Assembly (NCBI RefSeq): GCF_029379315.1
Contig: NZ_JAQYWQ010000003.1
Coordinates: 1-64,000 of the forward strand
Length of the DNA: 64,000 nucleotides
From: Nostoc sp. S13
Lineage (GTDB): Bacteria; Cyanobacteriota; Cyanobacteriia; Cyanobacteriales; Nostocaceae
Direction: 5' to 3'
This document shows, in pieces, positions 53,700 through 63,012 of the stretch. The notes under the pieces were generated by a model. That model did not search any database. It was not told where the DNA came from and worked only from the letters and a program-made list of their open reading frames with translations. The first letter of the stretch is position 1, and the number at the start of each line of letters is the position of its first letter. The position numbers and the translations under genes are program-made.

Positions 53700-56600
53700 A
53701 TGTTTGTCAATACCTTCATCAGACGTCCAGTCCTGACGACGGTCTGCACGTTCATTATTTTGCTGCTGGGAAGCATCTGTATTCCGATTCTCCCCATTTC
53801 TCAGCTACCAGACCTCGCTCCCGTGCAAATCACCGTTAGCTCCAACAATACTGGTGCGGATGCTCAAACAACAGAAAGCACTGTCACTAACATTATTGAG
53901 CGACAAATTAATGGTGTTAAAGATGTATCTTATATATCTTCTAATACGGGTAATGATGGTTCTAGCAATATAACTGTCTCCTTCCCAACTAATGTTAATA
54001 GCGATATTGCTCAAGTAAACGTTCAAAATAAACAAGGACTTGCTGATCCTCAATTGCCAGATACTGTTCAACGAACAGGTGTCACCGTTGAAACGGCATC
54101 AAGCAGTCTCCTTCTCGTCTTTGGGTTTTACTCAGAAAATAATGAGTATGACAACATTTTTATCAGTAACTATGTCGATCTGTATATTTTCGATCAGATC
54201 AAACGGCTTCCTGGTGTAGGAAAAGCGACGATTTTTGGGGAGCGCAAATATGCCATGCGTCTTTGGCTTGATCCCAACAAGCTTGCTCAACATCAATTGA
54301 CTCCTCAAGATGTGGTAACTGCCCTGCAAGAACAAAATATTCAGGTGGGTGCAGGGGCAATTGGTAAGGAACCAGCACCAGCTAATCAAAGCTTTGAATT
54401 TGCTTTACGGGCAACCAGTCGCTTTAAAGAAGCAGCTGAATTTGAGGACATGGTGCTGAAGGTAAGTCAAGGTCGCACTAATAGCAGCACTAATGGCAGC
54501 ACTAATGGCAGCACTAATAGCAGCACTAATAGCAGCACTAGTAGCAGCCTAGTTAAGGTCAGAGATATCGGTCGAGTTGAACTGGGAGCAGAGAGCTATC
54601 TCGCTGATGCCAAATTCACCATCCCAGGAAATGCTCCCAAGTCAGCCGTGGGTTTGGGGATATATCAACTTCCGGGTAGTAATGCTCTACAAGTTGCTCA
54701 TGCTGTTGAAGAGCAGATTGCAACACTATCGAAGAGTTTTCCACCTGGACTAAAAGCACAGTTGGCATTTGATACCACTCCATTTGTAGAAATTTCTTTA
54801 GAAGAAGTTCTACATACTCTGGTTGAGGCGATTATCCTGGTGGTCTTGGTAATTTTTGTCTTTTTGCAAGACTGGCGTACCACGATCATTCCCACTGTTG
54901 CGATCCCCGTTTCCCTGATTGGGACGTGTGCGGCTCTGTTGGTTTTAGGATTTCAGATTAATACACTCACCTTATTTGGTTTCGTCCTCGCGATCGGTAT
55001 CGTCGTCGATGATGCCATTATTGTGGTGGAGGCGGTTGCAGTCAAACTAGAGGAGGGCATGAAGCCCTTTGATGCCGCCGTCGAAGCCATGAAGGAGTTA
55101 ACCGGGGCAATCATTGCCACTTCACTTGTACTGATGGCGGTATTTATTCCAGTTGCATTCATTCCGGGCACTACTGGGATTGTCTACAAACAATTTGCGT
55201 TAACCGTTGCTTGCTCCATTGGCATCTCGACTTTCAATGCCTTAACTTTCTCTCCGACTATGGCAGCCATCCTGATGCGCCCTGCTCAGACTCCACGGGG
55301 CCCTTTGGGGTGGTTTTTTAGGCAGTTTAATCGGGGATTTAGCTGGTTCACGCGCCGCTATGTCGGATTTGTTAGCTACCTTACCCATATCAAGCCGATT
55401 GTAATTGGGGTTTTCATCACTGGTTTAGTAGCAACAGTTTTGATGTACAGAGCAGTGCCTACCGGATTTATTCCAGAGGAAGATCAGGGTTACTTTTTTG
55501 TAGTTGTCCAGGGGCCTGATGGGGTTTCTTTGAAATACACCGAATCTGTGATGGAGCGGGTTGTCAAGGAAGTAACATCGATTCCTGAAGTTCAAGCTAG
55601 TTTTATGATTAGTGGCTTTGGTTTCGATGGGAATGCTTCTAATTTAGGCATTGCCTTTGCTAACCTGAAACCCTGGAAAGAGAGAACTCTAGAATCTCAG
55701 TCTGTCTATGGAATACTTCAGAGGATGAACAAAAAGCTCTCTGCAATTACAGATGCTAGAGCGATCGCTGTGAATGCTCCTCCGGTTAGAGGGTTAAGTA
55801 CTACAGGTGGTTTTGAGTTTATCATTCAAGACAAAACCGGAAGTGCGCCGATTCAAACCCTGGTTGATACTGCTAACAAATTCATTGGGGCAGCAAATAA
55901 AAACCCTGTTCTCCAACGAGTATTCACTCAGTTCACCGCAGACACTCCCCAATTTGACATCCAAGTGAACCGCAACCAAGCCAAAGCTCTCAACGTCGAA
56001 CTCAACGACATCTTTGGGGCGTTGCAAAGTTACTTGGGGTCGCAATATGTGAATGACTTTGTGCAGGGACAACGACAGTATCGAGTATATGTCCAAGCAG
56101 ATGGGATTTTCCGCTCTAATCCCGATGATATTGGCAAGCTGTATGTTCGCTCTGCAACTGGGGCGATGATTCCATTGAGCAATTTGGTAAAGGTTACTCC
56201 CTTTGTGGGGCCGAAAACCATTTCGCATTATAACTTGTACAGGTCAATCAAAGTCCAGGGCGCTCCTGCTCCCGGTGCTAGTTCTGGACAGGCGATTCAA
56301 GCGATGGAGAAACTAGCAGCAGAGGTCTTACCTCAAGGCTTTGGTTATGAATGGACAGGGACTTATCTCCAGGAGAAGACATCTGGCGGATCTACAGGCT
56401 TGATTTTTGGCTTAGCGATCGTTATTGTTTTTCTGGTGCTATCGGCTCAGTATGAAAGTTATATTGACCCGATCATTATTTTGCTGACAGTTCCCCTAGC
56501 AGTTTTGGGAGCGATGACGGCGATTTGGCTACGTTCCAATATTTTCATGGCAAGTAGCCTCTTCCCGAAAGTGGTGGATGATATCTATTGCCAGGTAGGT

Positions 56601-57053
56601 TTGGTAACTTTGATTGGTCTAGCCGCAAAGAACGCGATTTTAGTCGTGGAATTTGCCAATCAGCTACATGAGCAGGGCATGAGCTATACACGGGCGGCAG
56701 TGAAAGCGGGGCAAGAACGTCTGCGACCGATCTTAATGACTTCCTTTGCAGCGCTGTTAGGATTTTTACCCTTGGTGATCTCTCAAGGGGCTGGAGCCAG
56801 CAGCCGTTGGTCTTTAGGAACGGCGCTCTTTGGGGGGCTGATGCTTGCGACGTTCTTGAGTTTGTTCTTAGTGCCAATTCTTTACATCTTAGTCAAGAGC
56901 GCGGCTCAGGCTATATTACCTCGGAAGGGATCGGGTGGCTCAAAGCCTCCAGATTCTCCTAATGGAACTTTGGGATCTGAACATCGGGTTTTGCCTGCTG
57001 GCTCAACTCAGCCAGAGACACAACTTAGGTCGCAGCAGGATGGGATAACCTGA
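53700..57053 (+). CDS. RND efflux transporter, HAE1 family
   Basis: 1117 residues with twelve membrane helices and two periplasmic loops. The proton relay is intact: GIVVDDAIIVVEA in helix 4 gives the Asp pair and GLAAKNAILVVEFA in helix 10 the Lys. It should export hydrophobic compounds with an MFP adaptor and a TolC-like channel. Neither adaptor nor channel gene flanks it, so it must use partners encoded elsewhere. A 12-bp tandem repeat in the first periplasmic loop adds an Asn/Ser/Thr-rich stretch (about residues 259-283). The C-terminal tail is long and polar. It ends at a clear terminator. Confidence 0.9.
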   Translation: MFVNTFIRRPVLTTVCTFIILLLGSICIPILPISQLPDLAPVQITVSSNNTGADAQTTESTVTNIIERQINGVKDVSYISSNTGNDGSSNITVSFPTNVNSDIAQVNVQNKQGLADPQLPDTVQRTGVTVETASSSLLLVFGFYSENNEYDNIFISNYVDLYIFDQIKRLPGVGKATIFGERKYAMRLWLDPNKLAQHQLTPQDVVTALQEQNIQVGAGAIGKEPAPANQSFEFALRATSRFKEAAEFEDMVLKVSQGRTNSSTNGSTNGSTNSSTNSSTSSSLVKVRDIGRVELGAESYLADAKFTIPGNAPKSAVGLGIYQLPGSNALQVAHAVEEQIATLSKSFPPGLKAQLAFDTTPFVEISLEEVLHTLVEAIILVVLVIFVFLQDWRTTIIPTVAIPVSLIGTCAALLVLGFQINTLTLFGFVLAIGIVVDDAIIVVEAVAVKLEEGMKPFDAAVEAMKELTGAIIATSLVLMAVFIPVAFIPGTTGIVYKQFALTVACSIGISTFNALTFSPTMAAILMRPAQTPRGPLGWFFRQFNRGFSWFTRRYVGFVSYLTHIKPIVIGVFITGLVATVLMYRAVPTGFIPEEDQGYFFVVVQGPDGVSLKYTESVMERVVKEVTSIPEVQASFMISGFGFDGNASNLGIAFANLKPWKERTLESQSVYGILQRMNKKLSAITDARAIAVNAPPVRGLSTTGGFEFIIQDKTGSAPIQTLVDTANKFIGAANKNPVLQRVFTQFTADTPQFDIQVNRNQAKALNVELNDIFGALQSYLGSQYVNDFVQGQRQYRVYVQADGIFRSNPDDIGKLYVRSATGAMIPLSNLVKVTPFVGPKTISHYNLYRSIKVQGAPAPGASSGQAIQAMEKLAAEVLPQGFGYEWTGTYLQEKTSGGSTGLIFGLAIVIVFLVLSAQYESYIDPIIILLTVPLAVLGAMTAIWLRSNIFMASSLFPKVVDDIYCQVGLVTLIGLAAKNAILVVEFANQLHEQGMSYTRAAVKAGQERLRPILMTSFAALLGFLPLVISQGAGASSRWSLGTALFGGLMLATFLSLFLVPILYILVKSAAQAILPRKGSGGSKPPDSPNGTLGSEHRVLPAGSTQPETQLRSQQDGIT
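54475..54546. repeat. six tandem 12-bp repeats inside the RND gene
   Basis: The unit is GCACTAATAGCA (or with GGCA), in frame, encoding STN(S/G)-type tetrapeptides. Copy-number changes would keep the frame and alter only loop length. Confidence 0.9.
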
Positions 57054-57077
57054 TTGCCGTTGTTAAATCTCTATTTT

Positions 57078-57110
57078 GGCTCTGCCGCAAGTTAAGAGGC
57101 AGAGCCTTTT
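57078..57110 (+). terminator. rho-independent terminator of the RND gene
   Basis: GGCTCTGCC (57078-57086) and GGCAGAGCC (57098-57106) form a 9-bp stem followed by TTTT, 25 bases past the stop. The rest of the 387-base gap to 57440 is AT-rich with no gene seen. Confidence 0.75.
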
Positions 57111-57440
57111 ATTAGGCATTCTCAGTCTCCGACTGCGAACGAGATAAACGGCACTCTCAAGAATAAGATGCGATCGCTAAAATAGCAGAAATCTCATCTG
57201 TAATAACGGCAACTATTTTTGAGCGGTTCATTAGTATTTCCTGTAATGCAAGTTATTGTGCTGTACTTGTATCCACATTAATACTTGATACACAAACCAT
57301 ACACTTACTGATATATATCGCTTCGATGGGCTAACAAGCTGAAAGCAACATTGAGCTATTGCCATGACAACTAAATCCTGATTTCTCACAAAATCCAGAT
57401 TGACCGCATTACCTGACAACTTTATTTAGCTACAAGAAAA

Positions 57441-59876
57441 TTACTTCAGATAAATCAGCAAATTCAATCCTGGAATTGTGCGGGAAAGTGTCCACAAAAC
57501 TAACGTGATGTAAATTACACCCAAACTCCATTGATACCAAGCTAGTGCAGAGATGAGACCTGGTAAGTGTTCGTCTCGGAGCCGAATGTCGTTAAATCCT
57601 AATCTAAGTAGGTTATTGAGGCTAAAATCATAGTAGTTGAGCCAGTTCCAACGGCGATCGCCCAACAAAGGCATATATCGTTCCCGAAATGTCTCATTCC
57701 TTGGTATCACTGGCAAACGTCCAATCAATAATCGTAACTGGCGAAAGGTGCCGTCTTCTGTGAAGTAAGAAACGTCCATTAAATCGTGATAACGACCTTG
57801 TTGGTAAAGTCGGATCAATAAAGCCATTGGGACGGGGACAATAATTATTAAAATACACCCCAATGTCAGCCAAGGTTGTTCAGCATTGCGAAAGATAGCT
57901 AGTAAGCTGAAGAATTCTAAAACGCTAAAACTGATTAATATCGAAATGGTTTCGTAAGATGTGGGAATAATTGGTATGGGATGCAGCCGACGATAGCGAT
58001 CCACTAGCCAAAACAGTAAGCCGAAATAAGCGATCGCTAATCCTCCCACGCCAAACACTAACCAAAAATTTGTACCATAGCCACTCAACAACAGCAATAC
58101 ACTCAATGCCAACCAACTCCAAGCTTGCAGTAACCACGCACCTATAGAAAGGGGTTCGCCAACAATTAGGCGATATTTTTCTAAATCGATGTCTGCTAAG
58201 GTGAGTAACTCACTGCTGTTGCGAAACGATTTTAACAGACGACGCTGGGCGATCGCTTCAGCTTGAGTTGCAGAAAAACCCAGGTTAATCAAACTTGCAA
58301 CAGTTGCACTATTAATATTTGTAGCTGTCAGACGGCGGCTCATTTCTATTAATCGCAGTCGTTGTTTTGTGTATTCCAGTTCATTAGCATCGCTAACTTG
58401 CTGTTGCTGACGAAAATTTTGCCCCAAATTCCGCAAGACATTTTGATTACCTTGCAATGTCGGGATGCAGAACATCTTACCAATCTGACCAGAATTACCT
58501 AAAATTTTTGCTTGATTGGAGTTAAAAGTTAAATCAGGTACGCTTAAACAAGCCTCTGGAGCAAACATCGCATCGCTAAAATCTGCTTGGTTAAGAATGT
58601 TCGCACCTTGCAGATTTACGAATTGGTTAAACTCCGCTTCCCGGAAGCTCACAGCTTGCTCAAAAGTCGCTTCTATAAAAAGGAGAAACTGATTAAAATT
58701 CGCTTTAGTAAACTGTACTTGATTGGCAAAGCGCACATCAGAAAAATCAGCATTTTCTTGCCACTGCACACTATTGAATTTAGCTAACTGTTTAAAAGTT
58801 GCTTGGTTAAAGTTAGCAGTTTTTTCAAAGATACTGCTTTGAAAATCAGTGATTTCCTGAAATTTGATTTGTTTAAAATTAGCTTTTTCAAAAAAAATAC
58901 TGCCCTGAAAATTGCTTTGTTGGCGGAAGTTAGCACTAGTGAAACTAACGGAACGACCGAATCTGGTTTCAGTCCAGTTAGTGGGTTGGAGAAAAGTTGC
59001 ACCTTGGGCATCCACAGATTGAAGAAAGAATGTATTAGGGAACTTCACTTCGCCATTGAAGCGAGTTTGCACCAGTGTCAATGCACCACGAAAGACGGTG
59101 ATTTCACTAAATTGAATTGGCTGTGTTCCCAAAAGCGATCGACAATCTTTGGAGTTGGGTAAAGCGTAGGCGTAGCCCGTCGTAGATATCGCGAGTGACT
59201 GCAAGCAAACAAAGCGCAAACGTTCTAGTTCTTCTTGTTCAGTGGCCGTGAAAATGGGAGCGTAGACGCCTCGCGGTGAGGGGGTCGTAGTCTTAGCGGT
59301 TGCCGTCGTTAGCGCAGCGTTAGCGAGTCTTGTCTGCGACAGGCTGCGCGAACGAGCGTCTTGCGACCCCCCGAACCCAAAGGGCTTGTCGCCAGACATC
59401 GCTTGCCAGTACAAGGGTGTTCTTAAACCCAAATCGCTACCCACAAAATCCCCCAGAATCAAAGCATAGCTGAGGTCTAAACCTAGAGGTTTTGCACCTA
59501 GTTCTTTTCGCAGTAGTTGGTAAAAAGCATCACGAAACCTAGCGTTTTCTGGGCGCAAATCAATCACCATCTTCTGCAAATCTACGGTCAAATTGCCTTC
59601 GCGAAGCATTGGTGTGCGTAGTCGTTCTTGTAATAATTCCAGAGTTAAGGATGTGCGTTCTGGTTGCGTTTGTGCTGCCCAAGCAGGTAGGGAGAGGAAG
59701 AGGAAAAGAATTAAAAAAACGCAAAGGAACGCATTCGCATTGGCGTAGCCTCTTGTAGAGAAGCGTCTCGCAGAGAAGGAAAACGCAGAGGAGCGCAAAT
59801 AAATGCCTCTGCGTAGATTTGCGTTTAACCTCTGCGTACCTATGGGTTTAAAAAATAATTTATGCAAATTGTTCAA
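57441..59876 (-). CDS. pentapeptide-repeat, helix-hairpin-helix membrane protein
   Basis: Up to 811 residues. A signal-peptide-like helix with AWA-AQ cleavage (about 49-68) is followed by a pentapeptide-repeat solenoid (about 255-440; F in every fifth position, ANFxx), a helix-hairpin-helix segment (about 518-570: INSATVASLINLGFSATQAE), and four or five C-terminal membrane helices (580-800). Function unknown. There is no ATG before residue 90; TTG at 59876, abutting the stop of the MDR gene, is the frame's opening. The Arg/Ser-rich 20-47 part, the stretch at about 166-205 and a GYAYALP piece at 234-240 are encoded by dispersed Nostoc repeats in frame. Confidence 0.8.
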   Translation of the reverse strand: MNNLHKLFFKPIGTQRLNANLRRGIYLRSSAFSFSARRFSTRGYANANAFLCVFLILFLFLSLPAWAAQTQPERTSLTLELLQERLRTPMLREGNLTVDLQKMVIDLRPENARFRDAFYQLLRKELGAKPLGLDLSYALILGDFVGSDLGLRTPLYWQAMSGDKPFGFGGSQDARSRSLSQTRLANAALTTATAKTTTPSPRGVYAPIFTATEQEELERLRFVCLQSLAISTTGYAYALPNSKDCRSLLGTQPIQFSEITVFRGALTLVQTRFNGEVKFPNTFFLQSVDAQGATFLQPTNWTETRFGRSVSFTSANFRQQSNFQGSIFFEKANFKQIKFQEITDFQSSIFEKTANFNQATFKQLAKFNSVQWQENADFSDVRFANQVQFTKANFNQFLLFIEATFEQAVSFREAEFNQFVNLQGANILNQADFSDAMFAPEACLSVPDLTFNSNQAKILGNSGQIGKMFCIPTLQGNQNVLRNLGQNFRQQQQVSDANELEYTKQRLRLIEMSRRLTATNINSATVASLINLGFSATQAEAIAQRRLLKSFRNSSELLTLADIDLEKYRLIVGEPLSIGAWLLQAWSWLALSVLLLLSGYGTNFWLVFGVGGLAIAYFGLLFWLVDRYRRLHPIPIIPTSYETISILISFSVLEFFSLLAIFRNAEQPWLTLGCILIIIVPVPMALLIRLYQQGRYHDLMDVSYFTEDGTFRQLRLLIGRLPVIPRNETFRERYMPLLGDRRWNWLNYYDFSLNNLLRLGFNDIRLRDEHLPGLISALAWYQWSLGVIYITLVLWTLSRTIPGLNLLIYLK
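59272..59386. repeat. dispersed repeat inserted in frame in the pentapeptide gene
   Basis: It is bounded by GGGGGTCGTAG and its imperfect inverse GCGACCCCC and contains GTTAGCGCAGCGTTAGCG and CAGGCTGCGCGAACGAGC, like intergenic repeats elsewhere. It adds about 38 residues rich in Ser, Thr, Ala and Arg. Confidence 0.7.
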
Positions 59877-60884
59877 TCATTCATCGCTAATCAGCAGAAC
59901 AATTTTACCCGTCACAGACCCGCTTTCAATTAATTGGTGGGCTTTAGCTGCTTCTTTCAAAGTAAATTTATGACTAACGTGGATTTTTAACTTGCCCTCA
60001 TCGATCCAGGTGGCAGATTGTTCGAGAATTTCTGCATGATGCTGGAGGCTCTCTTCCAATCCTAGCAACGCTGGTGTCAGCATTAATTCTAAACCAATGC
60101 GGAGATTACGTAGTCTAGCAGTTTTCCAAACAGTATTGGCATCTGGTTCGAGAATCGTCACAATATCGCCATATACTCGCACTGCGGGGAAGGTTTTGTG
60201 AAAGGTTTCGCCACCTATAGTGTCAAAAGCCAAGTCTACGCCTTCGCCGTCAGTCCAATCTAATATTGCTTGCACAAAATCTGTTTGTTTGTAAAAAATT
60301 ACATGATCAGCACCTAGTTGTTTGACAAAATTAGCTTTTTCTTCAGAACTGACTGTGGTGGAAACAGTAGCACCTTTAAGCTTCGCCAATTGAATTGCTA
60401 CATGACCGACACCACCAGCACCCGCATGAATGAAAACCCGTTCCCCAGGTTCCAATCGTCCCCGTTCATATAAAGCTTCCCAGGCGGTGATTAACACCAA
60501 AGGCGCTGCTGCTGCTTTGGCAAAGGAGATAGACGCGGGTTTACGTGCCACAAACCGCTCATCCACAACGGTATATTCAGCATAATTTCCTTGGTGTGCG
60601 CCCAAGCCACCATAGCAAAAATATACCTGATCACCTGGGCGAAAACGCTGAACGCCAGTACCTACCGCTTCGACAATACCGGCACCATCACATCCTAAAA
60701 TCGTCGGCAAGCGATCGGGGTAGAAAGTGCCTCGGCTACGAAGTTTAGTATCAATGGGGTTAATGCCAGCCGCCACCAAACGCACTAAAAGTTCAGTATT
60801 ACCTACAGGAACAGCAGGGTTTGGCACTTCCTCTACTTGCAGAACTTCGGGACTGCCAGCTGCTGTCATTAAGACTGCTTTCAC
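59877..60884 (-). CDS. MDR-family zinc-independent quinone oxidoreductase
   Basis: 335 residues. The GroES-like half includes GCDGAGIVEAVGTGV; the Rossmann half has VFIHAGAGGVGHVAIQLAKL. The metal-binding Cys of alcohol dehydrogenases are lacking, so it is NADPH:quinone reductase-like. Start is GTG at 60884: AGGAGGAAA lies eight bases upstream and no ATG is near. It is followed, without a gap, by the TTG of the pentapeptide gene, so the two may be translated from one message. Confidence 0.85.
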   Translation of the reverse strand: MKAVLMTAAGSPEVLQVEEVPNPAVPVGNTELLVRLVAAGINPIDTKLRSRGTFYPDRLPTILGCDGAGIVEAVGTGVQRFRPGDQVYFCYGGLGAHQGNYAEYTVVDERFVARKPASISFAKAAAAPLVLITAWEALYERGRLEPGERVFIHAGAGGVGHVAIQLAKLKGATVSTTVSSEEKANFVKQLGADHVIFYKQTDFVQAILDWTDGEGVDLAFDTIGGETFHKTFPAVRVYGDIVTILEPDANTVWKTARLRNLRIGLELMLTPALLGLEESLQHHAEILEQSATWIDEGKLKIHVSHKFTLKEAAKAHQLIESGSVTGKIVLLISDE

Positions 60885-61033
60885 AACTCTTTCCTCCTGG
60901 CTTTAGATGCACGTTCATTTGCAACTTTAGCGCAAGAGGGTAGATACAGAGCTATGTTTTAGGGAAAACTGCGTCACCGAATAGCCCGCACTTTTCTACA
61001 AGACGCTGCGCGTAGCTTGCTTCCCCGTAGGGG

Positions 61034-61067
61034 TACGACAAAGCTCAGTGACCATCGTAGACATCGC
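61034..61067. repeat. inverted copy of the 1711-1744 repeat
   Basis: These 34 bases are the exact reverse complement of 1711-1744. They lie just upstream of the toxin-antitoxin promoter. Confidence 0.85.
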
Positions 61068-61075
61068 GTTAAGGT

Positions 61076-61108
61076 TATAATAAGTGTACATTTAAATGTA
61101 CACTTATT
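61076..61108 (+). promoter_or_regulatory. promoter with 30-bp perfect palindromic operator
   Basis: TATAAT at 61076-61081 is a consensus -10 box. From 61079 to 61108 the sequence is a perfect 30-bp palindrome with half-site AATAAGTGTACATTT, ending 3 bases before the antitoxin ATG. It covers the likely transcription start, so antitoxin or antitoxin-toxin binding would block initiation. No -35 box is evident; no ribosome binding site is seen. Confidence 0.75.
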
Positions 61109-61111
61109 TAT

Positions 61112-61375
61112 ATGCTAAAGTACTTGACCATTACGGAAGCTCGACGACAACTATTAGAGTTGCCGAATGAGTTGAAAGATGAGCCAATAATCATCACCAA
61201 GCATGGTAAGCCAGTAATGGCAGCACTTAGCTTTGAACAATTTGAATCTTTATTAGAAACCCTGGCAATCTTATCTGATCGGGAGTTTGCCCATCAGCTA
61301 CAGGAGAGTATAAGCCAAGAAAAACGGGAAGAAACTATTAGCTGGAAGGAAGTAAAAGCCCAACTTGGACTCTGA
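61112..61375 (+). CDS. Phd/YefM-family antitoxin
   Basis: 87 residues: YLTITEARRQLLELPNEL and PIIITKHGKPVMAALSFEQFE form the DNA-binding Phd/YefM fold; the rest is the toxin-binding tail (SISQEKREETISWKEVKAQL). The gene is preceded by the palindromic operator and overlaps the toxin start. Confidence 0.9.
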   Translation: MLKYLTITEARRQLLELPNELKDEPIIITKHGKPVMAALSFEQFESLLETLAILSDREFAHQLQESISQEKREETISWKEVKAQLGL

Positions 61376-61730
61376 TATACCACAACCCGTTAACATAGAG
61401 TATGAAATTGAACTGACACCACTAGCTTTAGAAATGTTGGTTGGTGTTAAGGATAAGCGTCATCAGAAATCTTTGAGCGATAGAATCGACAAACTCAAGA
61501 CAGATCCAGAAAAGCAGGGAAAACCTCTCGTTGACAAGCTTAAGGGATATCGCAGTGTCAGGGCTGTCGGTCAACGCTACAGAATTATTTATAAAGTAGA
61601 GCTAGAGAAAGTCGTGGTTTTAGTAGTTGGGGTAGGACGACAAACGACTTCGTATCTACGCCCCTTCGTCAATTTTGAAAAAGGAAAAAGCTGTGAAACA
61701 TTATGTTTCACGGCTTTCAGTGTGGTGTGA
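61365..61730 (+). CDS. RelE/ParE-type toxin
   Basis: 121 residues with TTG start at 61365 inside the antitoxin. The core (IELTPLALEMLVGVKDKRHQ, PEKQGKPLVDKLKGYRSVRA, GQRYRIIYKVE, VVVLVVGVGRQ) is the RelE/ParE fold. After SYLRPF the last ~20 residues are encoded across a hairpin, so the tail may be a read-through extension. Catalytic Arg and Tyr positions appear in RYRIIYK. Confidence 0.85.
   Translation: MDSDIPQPVNIEYEIELTPLALEMLVGVKDKRHQKSLSDRIDKLKTDPEKQGKPLVDKLKGYRSVRAVGQRYRIIYKVELEKVVVLVVGVGRQTTSYLRPFVNFEKGKSCETLCFTAFSVV
61687..61717. terminator. near-perfect hairpin in the toxin 3' end
   Basis: AAAGCTGTGAAACAT pairs with ATGTTTCACGGCTTT around one base, with one G-U pair. The TTT run partly overlaps the stem. 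It lies inside the coding end of the toxin, where it could end or stabilise the transcript. Confidence 0.5.
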
Positions 61731-61951
61731 GGAGCTTAACTAAATATCATCATAAAGTAACTGCCCAATAACAACGCACTCGTAACAATTTTGGTAACAG
61801 ACTTTTTTTAGTGATCGCACTCTCAAATATAAATCCAGTGAGTCAAAAATCCCCAATTGGTTGACTAGCTTTGAATGTGCAGGTTTGGTGGAAAGAAGTT
61901 AGTCTCAAGGATGAGTTTGAAATCTGACCGCTTCTAACTTTAATCCTTTAG

Positions 61952-62965
61952 CTAACTTTCAAGCAAAGCACCACCACAACTAGAACCACACCCAGCAGTA
62001 CAACCATAGCAATAAGCAGCAGTTTGTATCTCATTAATCAGGTCTAAACTGCCAGCTTCTAACAGTTTGCTAACTGTCAAGGTTTCGCCATTGCGATTTT
62101 TCGCAGGCAAATTCATCATTTGGTTAAAGTCACAATCATATACATTGCCCAGATAGTCAATTGAAAGTTCATCACGACACATTAAATATTCAACTGTGCT
62201 GGGATTAAAATGCGACTCTAAAAATTGTAAATAACTGGTGTACAGTTTTCTCCGTTCTAAATGCATTTTGGTTCTACCAACTGGTAGGTTGGTAATGGTG
62301 AAGAGGTTGTTAAACACAATATTAAAATGTTCTTGTAAGAACATTTTGTAATCTCGTTCTAGGCTGGTCTGTTCGGGAGCTAAAGAAAATTTTTCACCCG
62401 TGGGTAACTGGGGATTAAATACCAAGTCCAAAGTTAAATTTGGCTCTTTACCATAGCCGAGTTGGTTCAGCCACTGCAAAGCTTTAACTGAACTATCAAA
62501 AACACCAGCACCGCGCATTTTATCAACATTATCTGCTAGGTAGCAAGGTAGGGAAGCCACAACTCTTACCTGGTGTTTAGCAAAGTATTCTGGTAAATCA
62601 CTAAATCCATCTTCAAAATAAATGGTCAAATTAGACCGGACAATCACTTGTTTACCAGTTGCTCTTGCTGCTTCTACCAGTGGCTTAAATCCATAATTCA
62701 TTTCTGGGGCACCACCAGTCAAATCCACAATTTTAATTTCGGGGAATCTGTGAATTAGCGAAATCAATTGTTCGCAAATTTCAGGAGAAAGTTCTTCTGT
62801 ACGTTTTGGCCCAGCTTCAACATGACAGTGTGTACAGGCAAGGTTACAACGCTTACCTAGATTAATTTGTAAAACAGTGATTCCTTTTTTTTTAAAAGGA
62901 GAATTGAGTTTGTTTTTAAATGGTATGACTGTTGAATCTAGTGTAACTTTTGATTGAGTTTGCAT
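61952..62965 (-). CDS. arsS: arsenosugar biosynthesis radical SAM protein
   Basis: 337 residues. The radical SAM cluster motif is CNLACTHC (about 39-46), followed by DLTGGAPEMN; the C-terminus is a Cys-rich domain ending YCYGCTAGCGSSCGG, as in the ArsS/DUF3641 family. It is proposed to add a 5'-deoxyadenosyl group to dimethylarsenite in arsenosugar synthesis. AAGGAG precedes the ATG. No arsM is in the window. The neighbouring Pit transporter, upstream on the same strand, could import arsenate along with phosphate. Confidence 0.9.
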   Translation of the reverse strand: MQTQSKVTLDSTVIPFKNKLNSPFKKKGITVLQINLGKRCNLACTHCHVEAGPKRTEELSPEICEQLISLIHRFPEIKIVDLTGGAPEMNYGFKPLVEAARATGKQVIVRSNLTIYFEDGFSDLPEYFAKHQVRVVASLPCYLADNVDKMRGAGVFDSSVKALQWLNQLGYGKEPNLTLDLVFNPQLPTGEKFSLAPEQTSLERDYKMFLQEHFNIVFNNLFTITNLPVGRTKMHLERRKLYTSYLQFLESHFNPSTVEYLMCRDELSIDYLGNVYDCDFNQMMNLPAKNRNGETLTVSKLLEAGSLDLINEIQTAAYCYGCTAGCGSSCGGALLES

Positions 62966-63012
62966 TAATTACTACTCCTTTTACATGGCATAAATATATT
63001 CAATCAATTTTT

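Noticed and set aside
57231-57419. 62-codon minus frame after the RND gene
   Set aside because: It is AT-rich spacer sequence, with no ribosome binding site or similarity to known small proteins.
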